Assembly (NCBI GenBank): GCA_963377175.1
Contig: CAUJNA010001236.1
Location: forward strand, 51,001 to 115,000
Origin: Effrenium voratum
Taxonomy: Eukaryota; Sar; Dinophyceae; Suessiales; Symbiodiniaceae
Length of the DNA: 64,000 nucleotides
Reading direction: 5' to 3'
Numbering within the stretch: position 1 is the stretch's first letter; every line of letters starts with the position of its first letter. Under the pieces are notes generated by a model. That model was not told where the DNA came from. It worked only from the letters and a program-made list of their open reading frames with translations, and made no database searches. This document shows, one piece after another, positions 30,520-41,938 of the stretch. Position numbers and translations under genes: made by a program.

Positions 30520-33500
30520 CGAGAGAGAGGGAGACGCAGACCGAGAGACAGAGAGAGAGAGAGAGGGAGACATACCGAGCGAGAGAGGGAGACATAGAGG
30601 GAGCGAGAGAGAGAGAGAGGGAGAGAGGCCGAAAGACGGACAGAGAGCGAGAAGGGCTATGGTGGGGTAGGGTCGGGCTGGGGTTTGGTGGGGTGTGGGG
30701 TTGGGGTGAGGGTAAGATAGATATGGCTATGATGCCAGCCACAGCCCAGCGAGTTCTGGAACGCAACGCTATTTTTCGCTCGGCGAGTGCACAAGCGACC
30801 GCTTGGCCGAAACGCGAGTGCACGCACGGCCAAAATCCGAGTGCACAGATGACCGCGTTAGCGAGTGCATAGACAAACCCCTGCCCAAAACGTCTTTCAC
30901 CGCGTTCCGCAGGGCCTGCGCGGCGTGGCGGACATTGTCATCAATCACCGCTGTGGCGACAAGCAGGACGAGATACCCGAAATCAGCCCGCGCCGAATTC
31001 GGAGACTAGGCAACTGAGCGAGGCCCCATTGGCACGGCTGAAGGGCATCGAGACAAGTTGCAAGTTCTCCAAATTGATTTCGCCTCTTCAGGCAAAATCA
31101 AACATGCATCTTTCCCTAGGCCACATGCACGTCTTGGAGAACCCCGCCACTTCCCTGCGCTTCTCCAAGCCTTTTCTCCAGGATTCCGAGGGCCGGTGGA
31201 ACGTCTACACCTCCACGGGCATCGAGCACCGGAAGAGCTTTGCCGGCATCATGGACTGGCAAGGCGCGGCCGGGGTTGCACCCAGCGAAGGAAGCCTGGA
31301 GCGGGGGCCGTGTTTTGTGCACTTTACATGGGGAAGGATAGGACCTTTAAGATGGTTGGCGCAAAAGAGACGTCTCGAAGTAAATGGATGTCCACCAAAG
31401 GGTCCCCATGTGGGAAAGACAGCGCGAGGGAATTCGGGGACGGGGCGGCCTCAAGAGTCACCGTCCTGCTTGAGAGCTCTCCACGAGAACACAATGAAGT
31501 GAGTTACTTCATGAGTGGCGGGAGAACTGTGCTTGGAATAGCGAGGTAGTGTAGATTGTTATGCCTCTCCTTTGCTTCTGCAACTTTTTGGACTTGGGAT
31601 CAGCTACCTGTTGAACGACCCCCATCAAGCCTCTCTTTCTTGTTGGTTGGGTCTTTTGGTGAAGTTGGCCTTGGCAGCCTTGGAATTCAGGCAAAGGTTC
31701 CTCTCCTGCATTCGAGTCTTGTAGACATAAAATTGGCCCCCTTCTCGGACTACTCAATTTGTGGCCTACCTCCAAGTGCCGCTTTCCCGCGTGATCCAAG
31801 GCTGGGCCATCACTTTGGGGGACAAGTTCTCGGACGGCACCGGCAAGAGCGGCCCGGGCCAGCGCCCTCGGCCTGTTGAGGGGTGAGGGCCAAAAGTTGG
31901 AGACCAAACCCTACCAGGTTCGACGACAAGTTCGACGCTGCCCCAGACATCGACCACAGCAACGAGCAGGCGGGCCCCGAGGGGGCTTTGCGGAGAAACC
32001 AACCTACTATTAGCCCTTTTCAAGAACAACATGATATGGCTTTGTTCAGGGAGCCATTTTTGGCTGGCTTTAGCGCGAAAATATCAAAACCACCACCATT
32101 CTGTCCTATTTTTGAGATACATGGAGGTGCAGAAGAGCATCTCCATTTGGCTGCGATGGCTGCGCCTGGAGATCGGCTTCGATGCTTGGCGCTTCGACTT
32201 TGTCAAAGGCGAGCGCCGTCGTTCGATGCCTTCGGAGCGGTTTTTGGTTTCTCGCGGTTTTCGGGCTACTCCGCGGTTTTCGGGATACTCCGCGGTTTTC
32301 GGTTTCTCGCGGTTTTCGGGTTATTCGATACTTCCGTGATCGTTGTCGTTTTTGTCTTCTTTGGGGCTGGGGAACGGGTGTGGGAGGCTTCTCCTTACTT
32401 GTCCATTTCACAAGCCGAGCATGAAACCTGAACTATTCATTCCGATGGTCCTAACATCCTCTCAGACTGCGCAGGCTACAGCTCGGAGTACGTGGGCCTC
32501 TACTGCAAGAAGAGCGAGCCCGCCTGGGCCGTGGGCGAGCTCTGGCTTGACATGGTGCCGCTAGGCATGCAACCTTATGAACGGAGCATTGATGTCGTTT
32601 GGACATGATGCTTGCATTTTTGGGCATCAGCCATTTCGTTGATGGGCCGGTTTGAGATTGGCCATGGATCCAAGAAATGCTGGCGATTCGGAGCGCCAAA
32701 GGATCGTTGGACGTGACGCAGATGTCGACCCGTAAGTCGATCTCCGGACCCTTCCCAACCTCTAGGTGACAGGTTTTCTCCCGCTGAGGCAGGCTTGTAA
32801 TGCTATCGTGCAGAGGTAAATCTTGAGTCCTGTGAGCGAGGGGTATCCGGCTTGACCTGTGCTTGCTTCACGCACCACAGGCGCGTGCCTGCAGCCAATA
32901 GTCAGAGGCAATGACAAACAAGCACGCATTTCTTGCTCAAGACTTGGTGGCTGGCCCTTGTTCTGTTTGTGACTTGTGTCAGCATTTGCGCCTTTTTGAA
33001 GGCTCAAAGATGTGGTTTGTGCATAGTTTGTCAGGTATGATGGCGATGGCCTGAGCTACAACCAAGACAAGCACAGGCGGCTCGGATTTTTGGCATGCTG
33101 CGCTGGTCTTCTGGGGCTTGACGGTATGTTTGGCCATGCTGTCAACTATTTGGCCAAACAAGACCACGCAAAAGGCAATGACGCCATGGTTGGGGTCCAC
33201 AGGTTTTAGAAGTAGGAATCGAAGGAGGTGTTTAGTTTCAGGAATCGAAGTGAGGTGAAGGGGCGCGTGCCAGGCAAGACACCGTCAACTGGATCAACGC
33301 TACTGACAAAGAGAAGCTTTCCTGCAATTAAAGCGCACAAAGAAGTGCAGCTAACCTTTGACTTGCTTGGTGATTGTGAGCGGCCGCCTTTGGCCGGCCT
33401 TCAGACCATTTTCCGGCGAGCCATAGAAGCCACCGAGCTTGCGTTGATTTGAGTTGGGGGGACAACCCTCGAACCTTCCTTGTCAGTCAGCACTATGTGT

Positions 33501-36060
33501 GTTTCTGGTTTTCAGAGCGACAGTTGCAGCTCTGAAGCACCGGTTAGAATGCGACATTTGCAAGCTCAGCCTGCCTCAGCAAACATGTGACGAAAATGGG
33601 CACCTTGGTTAATGGAACCAAAGATAAAAGCCTTCTTAACCTTGGCTCTTCAGGTTTGTGCCACACCCAAGTGCCTCTGAGGAGCACCGCTTTTGACTTC
33701 ACAACCAAGGGCATCTTGCAGGCCTGCCCAGACGTGTGCCCTTGGCATCTCAGCAGAGTGGCCACGTCAATGTGAAAAATGTCACGCGCATAGAGTACCC
33801 ACATCCTTTTCACTAGCGAGAAGACCTAGACAAGAGCTAGGAAGGACTAGGTTGTATCAAAAGGGTCTGATGGCTTCATGTACATCATACATTTTGGTTC
33901 TTGGTCCCGAGACTCCTTGTATGGCATGGGATTGTATGGGTCTCCTCTCGTGAATTTCTCACTGGAGGAAGCTCAAAGGGAATAATGCAGCACGGGAGAC
34001 AGCTTGACCGGAGGGCCGTGCAGAGCCGCGATTGCTGCGTTTTGTGTCTGGTTGACCCCCTTTGTAGCCCACCCTCTGGACATCTGATTTTTTCGGGGTC
34101 ACCAAATTTTCGTGGGGCCTGGGAAACTGGGAGGGGGCCCTCTTAGGCCCTTAACATGGCCTTCTTTAGCGTTGTTTCGGCTTCCCCCCTCCAGCCTGCA
34201 CACAGGAGGCAGTGCGGAACTGCCAGTACTGGCGGCTGAAGGATCCCAACGGCAAGCCACCAGGACGGGCAGTTCCGGATCGATCAACCGCGTGGAAGGT
34301 TTTGGCCATCCCGGTCTCCCATCCCGGCCATCCGGTTCCAATGAAGCAGCAAACGCATTTGTTTGTGGGGGCGCGTTGGTGCTTCATGCTTATCCAGAGT
34401 TTTCATGGGGAACACATCAGTGGCAAATTATCAGGGTTTCCTGGGCAACGGTTCGTTTCTTCTCCCCACCGCTTCGTCTGTGTACGTCGCGCCATTTCGC
34501 CCGCGCTGCTCTTTGCGCTGGTCCCTCAGTTTTCCAGGGCTCCTCGGGTGGATGCCCAGCCATGCGGTGACCTTCCTCGACAACCATGACACCGGCAGTA
34601 CCCAGGCGCACTGGTGCGGTAGCCCAGAGGGAAGCTGCGAGCCTTGTGCTGGGGAAAGGGCTGCTGAATGACGTTGTGCAGTGAGCAATCTATTTTTAGC
34701 GGCAACTGTGCTGTTGCCACACATCGCAGTCACTGGTGAAGCCTACACAAGGATGACAAAGGACTTCCTTCTCAGGCCGTTCCCGGGCGACAAGGTCATC
34801 GTCGGCTACGCCTACATCTTGACCCATCCAGGCAAGCATGATTGAAGCTGTTTCGTATAAAACAAGTCCTCAAAACATCTCATATTACTCAGGGCGGTCA
34901 CAACTCTTCCTCATCAGAGAAGCTGGCTAGGCTTTGTTTCACCAGACAAGGCAGACTCAGACAAATCCGAGCAGTTGAGGGCATTCGTTTTGGGGAGCTT
35001 GGAGACCGAGTTTGGGTTGATTCGCTGAGCCTTGCAAGTAGGGGTAAATCTAGGCTTAGCAGGGTTCATGGCCGTTTCAGCTGCAATATGTACCACACGC
35101 GGCCGCGAGGCATCCCCAGCATTTTCTGGGACCATGTCTGCGATTGGGGCGATGACATGCGAAAGCGCATCACCACGCTGCTGAAGCTGCGGAAACAGAG
35201 CGGCGTCCAGGCGCGGCCGACGAAGCCTGCTTGGCTTTTGAGCCCATGGGTGGATTTTAACCCTTCCGATTCTTGACATGGCTTTGGGTAGACTGTGACC
35301 CCATCCCTTGATCATGACCCTTTTGGCGTCAGTATAGCCAATATCGGCGCAGCAGTCCAAGCAGAGATTCGATGTCAGGTGGACGACAAGGTCAACATTA
35401 CTTGTGCTGATGCGGACCTTTACATTGCGGAGAGACTTACCTGGCAAAGGTAAGTCTTATCCTCCGCAAGCTCTTTTCAAAGCGATCAGTTTTGGGGGTC
35501 CTCCATTTGTCTTAGGACATGGACATATTCTTTGGGGTTCCAACTATTTTGCCGCTCCCCGGCTGAAGGATCGGAGAACCCGCGACTCTGCGGGTCGCGC
35601 TGGGGCCGCGGCACAGTGATGCGGATGGCGGCTACTGGCAGCAGGCTCTTCTTGTTTGGTTTCCGATCTTCGCATTTTTTTTATTTGTTTTAAATCAAGT
35701 ATTTTCATGTTGTCCCTGTTTTTTTCCCCCTTCCAACACACGCCGCATGCCGCTTTTGGAAGGCGTTTTGTTCATCATGTTTTGGTCGGTCTGAGCAGGT
35801 TTTGGAGCGTTGTGTTGGAGATTGTGTTGGAGACAAACATGTGAAAGAGAACCGACTCAGCCCCACACGAGGCTTTGACCAAGCATGACATGAACTGCTT
35901 AGCTCTTCATTCCCAAGTTGATTGGGATTGCGACAAGGTTCAAGTGACATATCTTTCAGCTGGTCATATTTTAGTTTGCCCGCACGCGCAGGCTGCGAAT
36001 GGCAACGACTACCGCGTCTGGATCAGCCTCGCGCAAAGCAGATACGGGGATAGGATCTGA
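26753..36060 (+). CDS. Alpha-amylase (GH13, plant-like), about 21 exons
   Basis: Endo-hydrolysis of alpha-1,4-glucan (starch) is expected. Exons, hand-fitted: 27177-27260, 27660-27721, 27962-28033, 28879-28932, 29094-29132, 30913-30966, 31182-31263, 31801-31846, 31918-31969, 32127-32208, 32475-32554, 33036-33076, 33274-33310, 33683-33721, 34206-34263, 34538-34613, 34776-34831, 35110-35210, 35361-35430, 35577-35644, 35992-36060. Codon phases agree at every join, giving about 440 residues, close to plant AMY enzymes. Landmarks in order: [49 protein letters not shown] (nucleophile Asp), AWAVGELW (acid/base Glu), [21 protein letters not shown] (stabilising Asp), [25 protein letters not shown]. 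An upstream exon (26753-26890; [18 protein letters not shown]) may encode an N-terminal extension, so the true start is unknown. Most introns start GC or GA; a few start GT. Confidence 0.85.
27660..27721 (+). CDS. Alpha-amylase exon with GFNWESH
   Basis: Encodes [20 protein letters not shown], matching the beginning of the catalytic barrel in plant amylases ('QGFNWESW'). The preceding exon ends ...DTVMLQ plus one base (27260). The acceptor is GGCCAG and the following intron begins GC. Confidence 0.85.
27962..28033 (+). CDS. Alpha-amylase exon with [12 protein letters not shown]
   Basis: Encodes [20 protein letters not shown] and VAPQ, the highly conserved third beta-strand region. The donor is GC. 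It is followed by [18 protein letters not shown] in the next exon (28879-28932). Confidence 0.9.
28051..28083. repeat. (GA)n microsatellite in amylase intron
   Basis: GAGAGAGA run 18 bases downstream of the WLPPPS exon. Confidence 0.9.
29719..29934. repeat. CCCCACA-type simple-repeat array in amylase intron
   Basis: About 215 bases of CACACCC/CCCCACA repeats with strong C bias on this strand, running directly into the telomere-like array. Confidence 0.92.
29935..30090. repeat. Telomere-like 11-base array in amylase intron
   Basis: About 14 near-perfect tandem copies of ACCCCTAACCC. The opposite strand reads GGGTTAGGGGT, resembling telomeric G-rich repeats and able to form G-quadruplexes. 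It lies within the intron 29133-30912. Confidence 0.92.
30146..30640. repeat. Long GAGA/GACA/GAGGCA array in amylase intron
   Basis: About 490 bases with almost no T on this strand, moving from (GA)n to (GACA)n to (GAGGCA)n and back. Such tracts inflate spurious open frames on both strands. Confidence 0.92.
30913..30966 (+). CDS. Alpha-amylase exon, conserved region I
   Basis: Encodes [18 protein letters not shown], including region I (DIVINH), whose Asp and His help bind substrate and calcium. The acceptor is CCGCAG and the donor GA. The 1.8-kb intron before it holds the large simple-repeat arrays. Confidence 0.9.
32127..32208 (+). CDS. Alpha-amylase exon, conserved region II (nucleophile)
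   Basis: Encodes [20 protein letters not shown] followed by WRFDFVK. The Asp in RFDFVKG is the catalytic nucleophile of GH13. The final Gly is split across a GC-AG intron. Confidence 0.92.
32240..32335. repeat. Minisatellite in amylase intron
   Basis: Four to five copies of an approximately 20-base unit CGCGGTTTTCGGG(C/A)TACTC between the region II and region III exons. Confidence 0.75.
32475..32554 (+). CDS. Alpha-amylase exon, conserved region III (acid/base)
   Basis: Encodes [20 protein letters not shown] then ELWLDM. The Glu in GELW is the proton donor. The join to the next exon ([14 protein letters not shown]) requires the intron to end in GG, or the boundary to slide by one base. Confidence 0.88.
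34538..34613 (+). CDS. Alpha-amylase exon, conserved region IV
   Basis: Encodes [20 protein letters not shown] and TQAHW. FLDNHD holds the transition-state-stabilising Asp. The donor is GT. Confidence 0.92.
35992..36060 (+). CDS. Alpha-amylase terminal exon
   Basis: Encodes [20 protein letters not shown] then RI and a TGA stop at 36058-36060. GNDYRVW corresponds to the end of the C-terminal beta-sandwich in plant amylases (GNDYAVW). The acceptor is CGCGCAG. Confidence 0.85.
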   Translation, partial: AANGNDYRVWISLAQSRYGDRI

Positions 36061-37790
36061 GACCCCCGACTACCTGGGACTTGGAACAAAGTAAGGAAAC
36101 ACTGGAAAGGCAAAGGACATATTCCTTATGAAGATTAACATGCGAATGGTGGGACGTCTTACAGCAGGGCGTGCCCTGCACTGCAGACCAGCGAATCATG
36201 GACCGGTTCCGTGCTTTTTGGTGTTCCAGGAACGTTTTCTTCCTTGAAGGTGTAGCTCTCCGCATCTGCTTCAGCTTGCCTGAGGCAAAGCCAAAGCCTG
36301 AGCGACCATAGCCAGCTTGGCTGCCTGCCAGCTCTCCGGCAGAGTTAAGCGACAATTTTCGTCTCATTTTTCAACGCCGCCTTCGTGGCAAGAGTTTTGG
36401 ATTCTTAGCCGGAGTGCAGAGCCGCACACAGCGGCTTTTGACGTGTACACAAACTCTGGACTAGTGTTGATAGTACCATGATCACGGCGGTTCGTCAACT
36501 TTTTGCAAGACTGGACTTCGGCTGTCGATCCCTTCGCAGCTTGGAACTGCGGACATCACCTGAAAAAGTTACATAGCGATCGTTTTCCAGGGCACGGTGT
36601 CGGCCGGGCCAGCGTGCGCGGGCCAGTTTCTTTTGGGCAGCCTTGCATCATAGCACGAGGGTGCGAAGTGTGACACAGAGACTTTATGTTGCGCACAGAA
36701 ATTGAAATAGTTTTTAGGGAGGTGAAGACCCAGTTTGTTTGATTGACCCTACATGCTCTCAAAAGTGGAATCTAGGATGCAACGCACACGCACATGACGG
36801 TAACGTCATGTAAGCTGAAGCCCCCTTCGCTGGAGTCTTTTTGGTATCCTTTGTTTGGTATCGCCATTGATGAGATGTGCATTTTGTGCAGAAAGGCATG
36901 CACTGCAAGATCTAAGCCGCGTGTACCTTGCTTAAGGTAGCTTTCACCGCTGTTTGCTTTAGCGATTTTCCGTGAGGTGTTGCGTTCCTTGTTCGAGCAA
37001 ACGTTCTCAATCGGCATGTTTAGTTGCTGGAGGGCGTGTGTGCCGCTTTCTTTCAAGGGAAGATACTTCCTAACAGTGGTTGGCTTGGCAAGGGCCTAGC
37101 TCAAGAGATGTGAACCCCGCGACGCCTTTTGCCTTAGCCTCCAGCATTTGAGGCGCCATCCTGCTTTCATGAAATGCTTGACAAACATGACACACACACA
37201 CACAAGTTTCCCTTGACCCCCAATGTGTCCTTCTTTTGGGGCAATTGCAAAGGCAACTGCACGTTTGGGAGAAATCCCTGGAAGTTCTCCAAAAATGGTG
37301 AGCCCCCTTTTGAACGCGTAAGAAAACCGAGAGCCTCGGATTTTGCTGTTTGACCAGTCAAACTTGCCCTATCTTTGCGATTCTTGGAACAGTCAAGGCG
37401 CATCATTTGCTTTTGCAAAGGTCGTACAGAGAGTCTGTGAGTTCAGGCGCGCTGTCGTAGAGCAGCTTTGGCGCATCCAGCACGGACTGCATGGGGAACC
37501 CAAAGAACAATTGCAAGACTGGACCGTTCTGATGCTCGGATTGGAGGATTAGCCACTCTCGCAGTCCATGTTTGAAGCATGAGACCTCACCAAGTCGGCC
37601 TGAGAGCCGTTTTTGCAGGCTGATGGTTGATAGGGTTGATAGAGCTCCACACGGGCCCAGCTGAGCTGGTGCAATGTGATCAACCCTCATCCTTGGCATG
37701 GTACAGCGACATGCTGAGCGACAGACTAGCGTGAAAAGGGCGATGTGTTTCGTTGCGCGGCAACTGGCAACGTGGACTCTTTGACTTTGC
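36061..37790. other. No confident gene
   Basis: Downstream of the amylase stop. Only short open frames are present, none with recognisable motifs. A short (CA)n lies near 37190-37203. It probably holds the amylase 3' end and the start of the next transcription unit. Confidence 0.5.
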
Positions 37791-40700
37791 GTGCTGCTTG
37801 CCACGGCGGCTACCGCTGGCGCTGGCAGAATACGCTGGGCACGTGGATCTTTGGTGCGTGGCCTTTTTGGTGAGTTGCCAGTGGCACTCGGGCACTCGGG
37901 CCGCTTGGGTGAGGCCTTTCGGTCGGTTCGGAGAAAGCAGAAAGGCCCTTGGCATTTGCTCATCCCGGGAGTGGTTGTCCAGGCTCTCGAGCCCTTGACC
38001 CTCGAGGAGTGTTGTGACTTCGCCCGCAGCCTGGGCTGACCCGGGATGGGCCCTAGGAGCCAGAGAAAGACACCGAGGACTCGAATCAGGCTCTGAGAGG
38101 GAACATGATCTTCCAGGGTGCCAGGTTTGGTGGGAGATTCATCGCATGGTGGGAGGTTCATGTTCGCGGTTCTGGCAAAGTCGGGAAGTCGGACCGACCT
38201 GGTGTCGCGTGTCGCGTGTCGAGGTGGCTCAGCTGGGCCTGGCCCAAGAGGTGGGGACCAAGCTCTACGCGGAGCCGCTCGGAGGTAACGCGGGTGTTGA
38301 GTCCAGTGGGAAACCAAAAGGATATGGCTGTGCCTCAAAAAACCGGTACCAAAATGGAACCCTGGTAAGTGGAAACATGGACCAAAACCTGCGTAACCCC
38401 TCCTGGTCAATTTTGAACGGCTTCGGTTTTTTGAATCACCTGGGCATCCGTGGCCTGTTGCCCTCCGTCTCTACCCCTTTCCCGATTTCCCGCGTGGAGT
38501 GTTTCAGACGGATTGGGTGGATGGCACGCTTTTTGCTTCAAGCCTCCTGCTCGAAGCCATTGCTCAGTGCGGCGCGATGAAGTTCGGACAGTCCATGTTG
38601 TTCGATGCGCAGTAGAATCAGAGTGGCAGTGGAGAAGATGTTGCACCAGTCATATGTGCCGCAGACGACGGAAAGAACACGCAGGATGCGAAAAATGAAC
38701 TTTCTCTAAGACTCCTGACGCGTAGAGGTGATACAAGTCCTTCTTGAGGCTCAAAGTAGTTTCAAAGGGGCGCTGCATCGCTTGTGACCTTTTTTTTATT
38801 GTCGCCTGTGACCTTGAATTGTCTCACGCCACTCCCGCACCCACGCGCTTTTGCGCCCCACGCGCCCACGTGCTCACACGCACCCCCGCGCCCACGCGCC
38901 CACGGGCCCGGCACCGAAGCATGTGCGCTAGAGAGGGTGCGGAGTGAGCGAGTCTGTTTGCCATTTGGCTGGCGGGTGCTGCCCCCCCCACCCTGCCCGT
39001 GGATGTCACTGCTGGTTCGTGTTCCACCACCCTATCGGTGCTGGAGTGTGCCCACTGTCGCTGCTGGTTTGTGCTCGTGACAGAGAACGGCATCATTCCC
39101 CCTCTCCACCCCCCACCCTCCAGGTTGCAAGTGATTAGATTTGAGGTCACAAGTGATTTAGGAGGTTGCAAGTGGTGTGAGGTCGCAAGTGACAACTTTT
39201 TGGGGTCGCAAGTGATTGGGACGCCGTTTCAAAGAGGGGTTACAAGAGTATATTATGTACTTGACCAGCCCTAAGTATCTTTATTTACTAATATACTACA
39301 CTACACTACACTGGCCTTGTAGAGGTCACATGCGATACGCATACCCTACCATTCAATTGTTACCTTGCTCCAAAAGGACTTTTTGGCCGACATTTGTTGG
39401 CACCGTGAGGTAGAATGTCATTGCACTTGCAAAAGAAGCCGCTACTGCGTGACTCTTGTGATGCAAGCAAATCTTGGAGCTGTTGACTTGACCAGGCGCT
39501 GCGTCTGCTTTTGCATTGCCCGCTTCATTCCCAAATGATCCCTGAAGAAGCGCATTGCGTTTCGTAGGGACAAGGCACTGAGTTGGCTCGATGGTGCAGT
39601 CTCTGCTTGGGCCAAGGTTGGAGTTCGAGGGATCGCTCATGCCTGAGGCAACTCGATAGAGTCGACTCGCTGGTTCAAGAGATCAGACACGGCCGTGCTG
39701 GTTTCGCGACGCCTAGGCTTACAAAACCAGAGGAAGCAACGGCATGGTGCAATGTGATGCTGTCCGCAAGGGTTTTTTGCTTGATTTGAGGCTTCCACAA
39801 ACAGCAGGCAGAGCACCCTCAGTTTGAAAGTTATCGAGTGATGGCTCGATTAGTTTGCCGGTTTTGCCCCGGGGTTTTCCAAAAAAATGACCAGGGACAG
39901 TGCAATTCTCGGCTTGCGTCGGTGTCTCTCATGCTAAAGCCGATCCGCGAGTGGCGATGTGCCCTGTGGGCGTAGGTCCTGAGTTTGTGGTGAACATGGT
40001 TTTGTTGAGTTCCCCCTTACCAGATTGGGAGTTTGTCAACCGCCCAAAGTGGATGAATTGGATCGAAGACGACAGTTGTCATTGTTTCTTGTTTGGACGA
40101 ACAGCTAGCATTGGAGGTCTACTTGCAATATGTAGATTATCCAAATGTGTTTCGGATTCTTGCGCTGGTTTTTCTGCTGGAGACGTCTTCTGTCTGCCAG
40201 ATGGAGTCTATTGCGGCTGCGGACATGGAATGGCTCGTGCGGGTCCTAGAGGGCGCGGGGGGTCGCGCAGTACGATTGCCTACGCTTTCTCCCTTTTATC
40301 TCATGTGGGGAGAACTGTTCTGATTGGACGAGTCGTTTGACGAGGTGCCGCAATTGAAAGGAGCAGTTGGTAGTGATGTCAGGGATCTTGATGCACCGGC
40401 AGCTTCAGATTGCAAGGCTTCCCAATTCCGTGGTTGTTGTTGGGAAACATCTGACATTTTTGCTTATTGTGCTTTAGTGGGACATCCCAACTTGGCTGCT
40501 AAAACATATGTTTTTGCTCCCCTTCCAACGTCCACCAAGATGTGGGTTTTATGGCAGATCTGAGGTGGCACACTTCGGTCCCAACCTGGAGACACGGTAC
40601 CTGCTCTACCGGCCGCAGATGGTGCAAGCGCTGAGGCCGGCTCGGAAGAGGGTCAGTCGTCTCTAATTTTACCTCGTTCAAGAGGCAGGTCAAACAGAGC

Positions 40701-41907
40701 TCCAAAAGGTACCTTTTCCACCAGACCAAAAGGAAACCACCTTGGATAGGCTAAGAACCCCTGATAAACCCAAAGTGGAGGCCTTTTGGAGAGGGGTTCT
40801 CAGAGGAGAAGGCCCTTCGAAAGCACAAGTTCTGCATCCCGTGGAATGCGCTGGCAAGGCGGTGTGTGGACTTCGGGTTGGAGGTCCGTCCAGGCATCGG
40901 AATCACGGGGCCAGGCAGAAGGGCCAAAGCAGACCATTTGGAGGAACGCGAAGATCTTGGGCTGACATGAGATTGGTTGTGCTGCCTTGGAGCCTGTGTG
41001 GAATGACTGCAAAGGGCTCATTTTCTTCATGCAACACATTTTTGCAGGCCTTGTGACCGCCCAAGTAGCTTCTGAAGAGGTTGGATCGAAGCAGACTGCT
41101 GAATTGCAGCAAGCCCTTGGCAGCCAAAGGGAATGCGCCTCAAACGGGAAGGATCTTCCGGGCTCAGTTTTCTCACGGTCACCCAGGACGACCTGTCAAG
41201 CAGACCGCCCACATTGCCTGATATTTGGCACGCATCCTTTCGAGGCTCTGCCGAGGTGTAGGCTTGCTTGTACACTTGTCTTCTTTTTGCCTCGCAATTC
41301 ATTTCAGAAATTGGACTTGTTATGCATCTTCCAAAACCAGTTTGTTTTTGAGATGGTCAAAACGGAGACTTAAAGGACATCACCTCCTCTGGCGGGATTG
41401 TCTGTTTGGACACAGAGCCACTGTAAAGCTCATTGCTCAAGGCCGCTTTGACTTGGAGTCGTGCCTCGGGGCAGGCACTCCCCTCCACATCCAGTGCAGG
41501 CATGGTGTGGGTGGTGGGGGCGAGGACAAAGGGCCGTGCTGATTCAAGTCACCGGGTCCCGCCAAGCAGTGGGGGCAGAGAGTAGAATCATGTACAAGGG
41601 CCCTGCCAACTTCAAGGAGCAACATATTCTTTCCGGGCAAGCAGGCGGTCGTGGAAGGTTTGCACCACTGGAATTCTCTCACACGAACAGGCCGAACTCC
41701 TCTATTGGTCGCGCGCGATGTTAAAAGACTGTACAGCTGATCCCAGTCAGCAGAGGAGAGGATGCTTCTCTTTCAAAGTTGCGCTAGCCTCTTTTTTCTC
41801 TCTCTCTTTTTTTTCTTCTTCTTTCTTCTCGTGCCTTAGTTGCATTAGGAGCTTTGCTGGAACTCCGAGCGGGTGACTTTTGTCACCTTGAGACGCCGGG
41901 AGGTCTG

Positions 41908-41938
<31 letters not shown>

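Noticed and set aside
30055..30823. Long overlapping open frames (Ser/Leu-rich, Arg/Glu-rich)
   Set aside because: They arise from the GAGA/GACA simple repeats, which contain no stop codons; no real protein.
27177..36060. Bacterial amylase from contaminating DNA
   Set aside because: The gene is split by about 20 introns with dinoflagellate-like GC and GA donors.
37403..38410. 335-codon open frame on the minus strand
   Set aside because: Low-complexity and no motif; the plus strand across the same stretch has several exon-like segments with splice sites, so the minus frame looks like a shadow.
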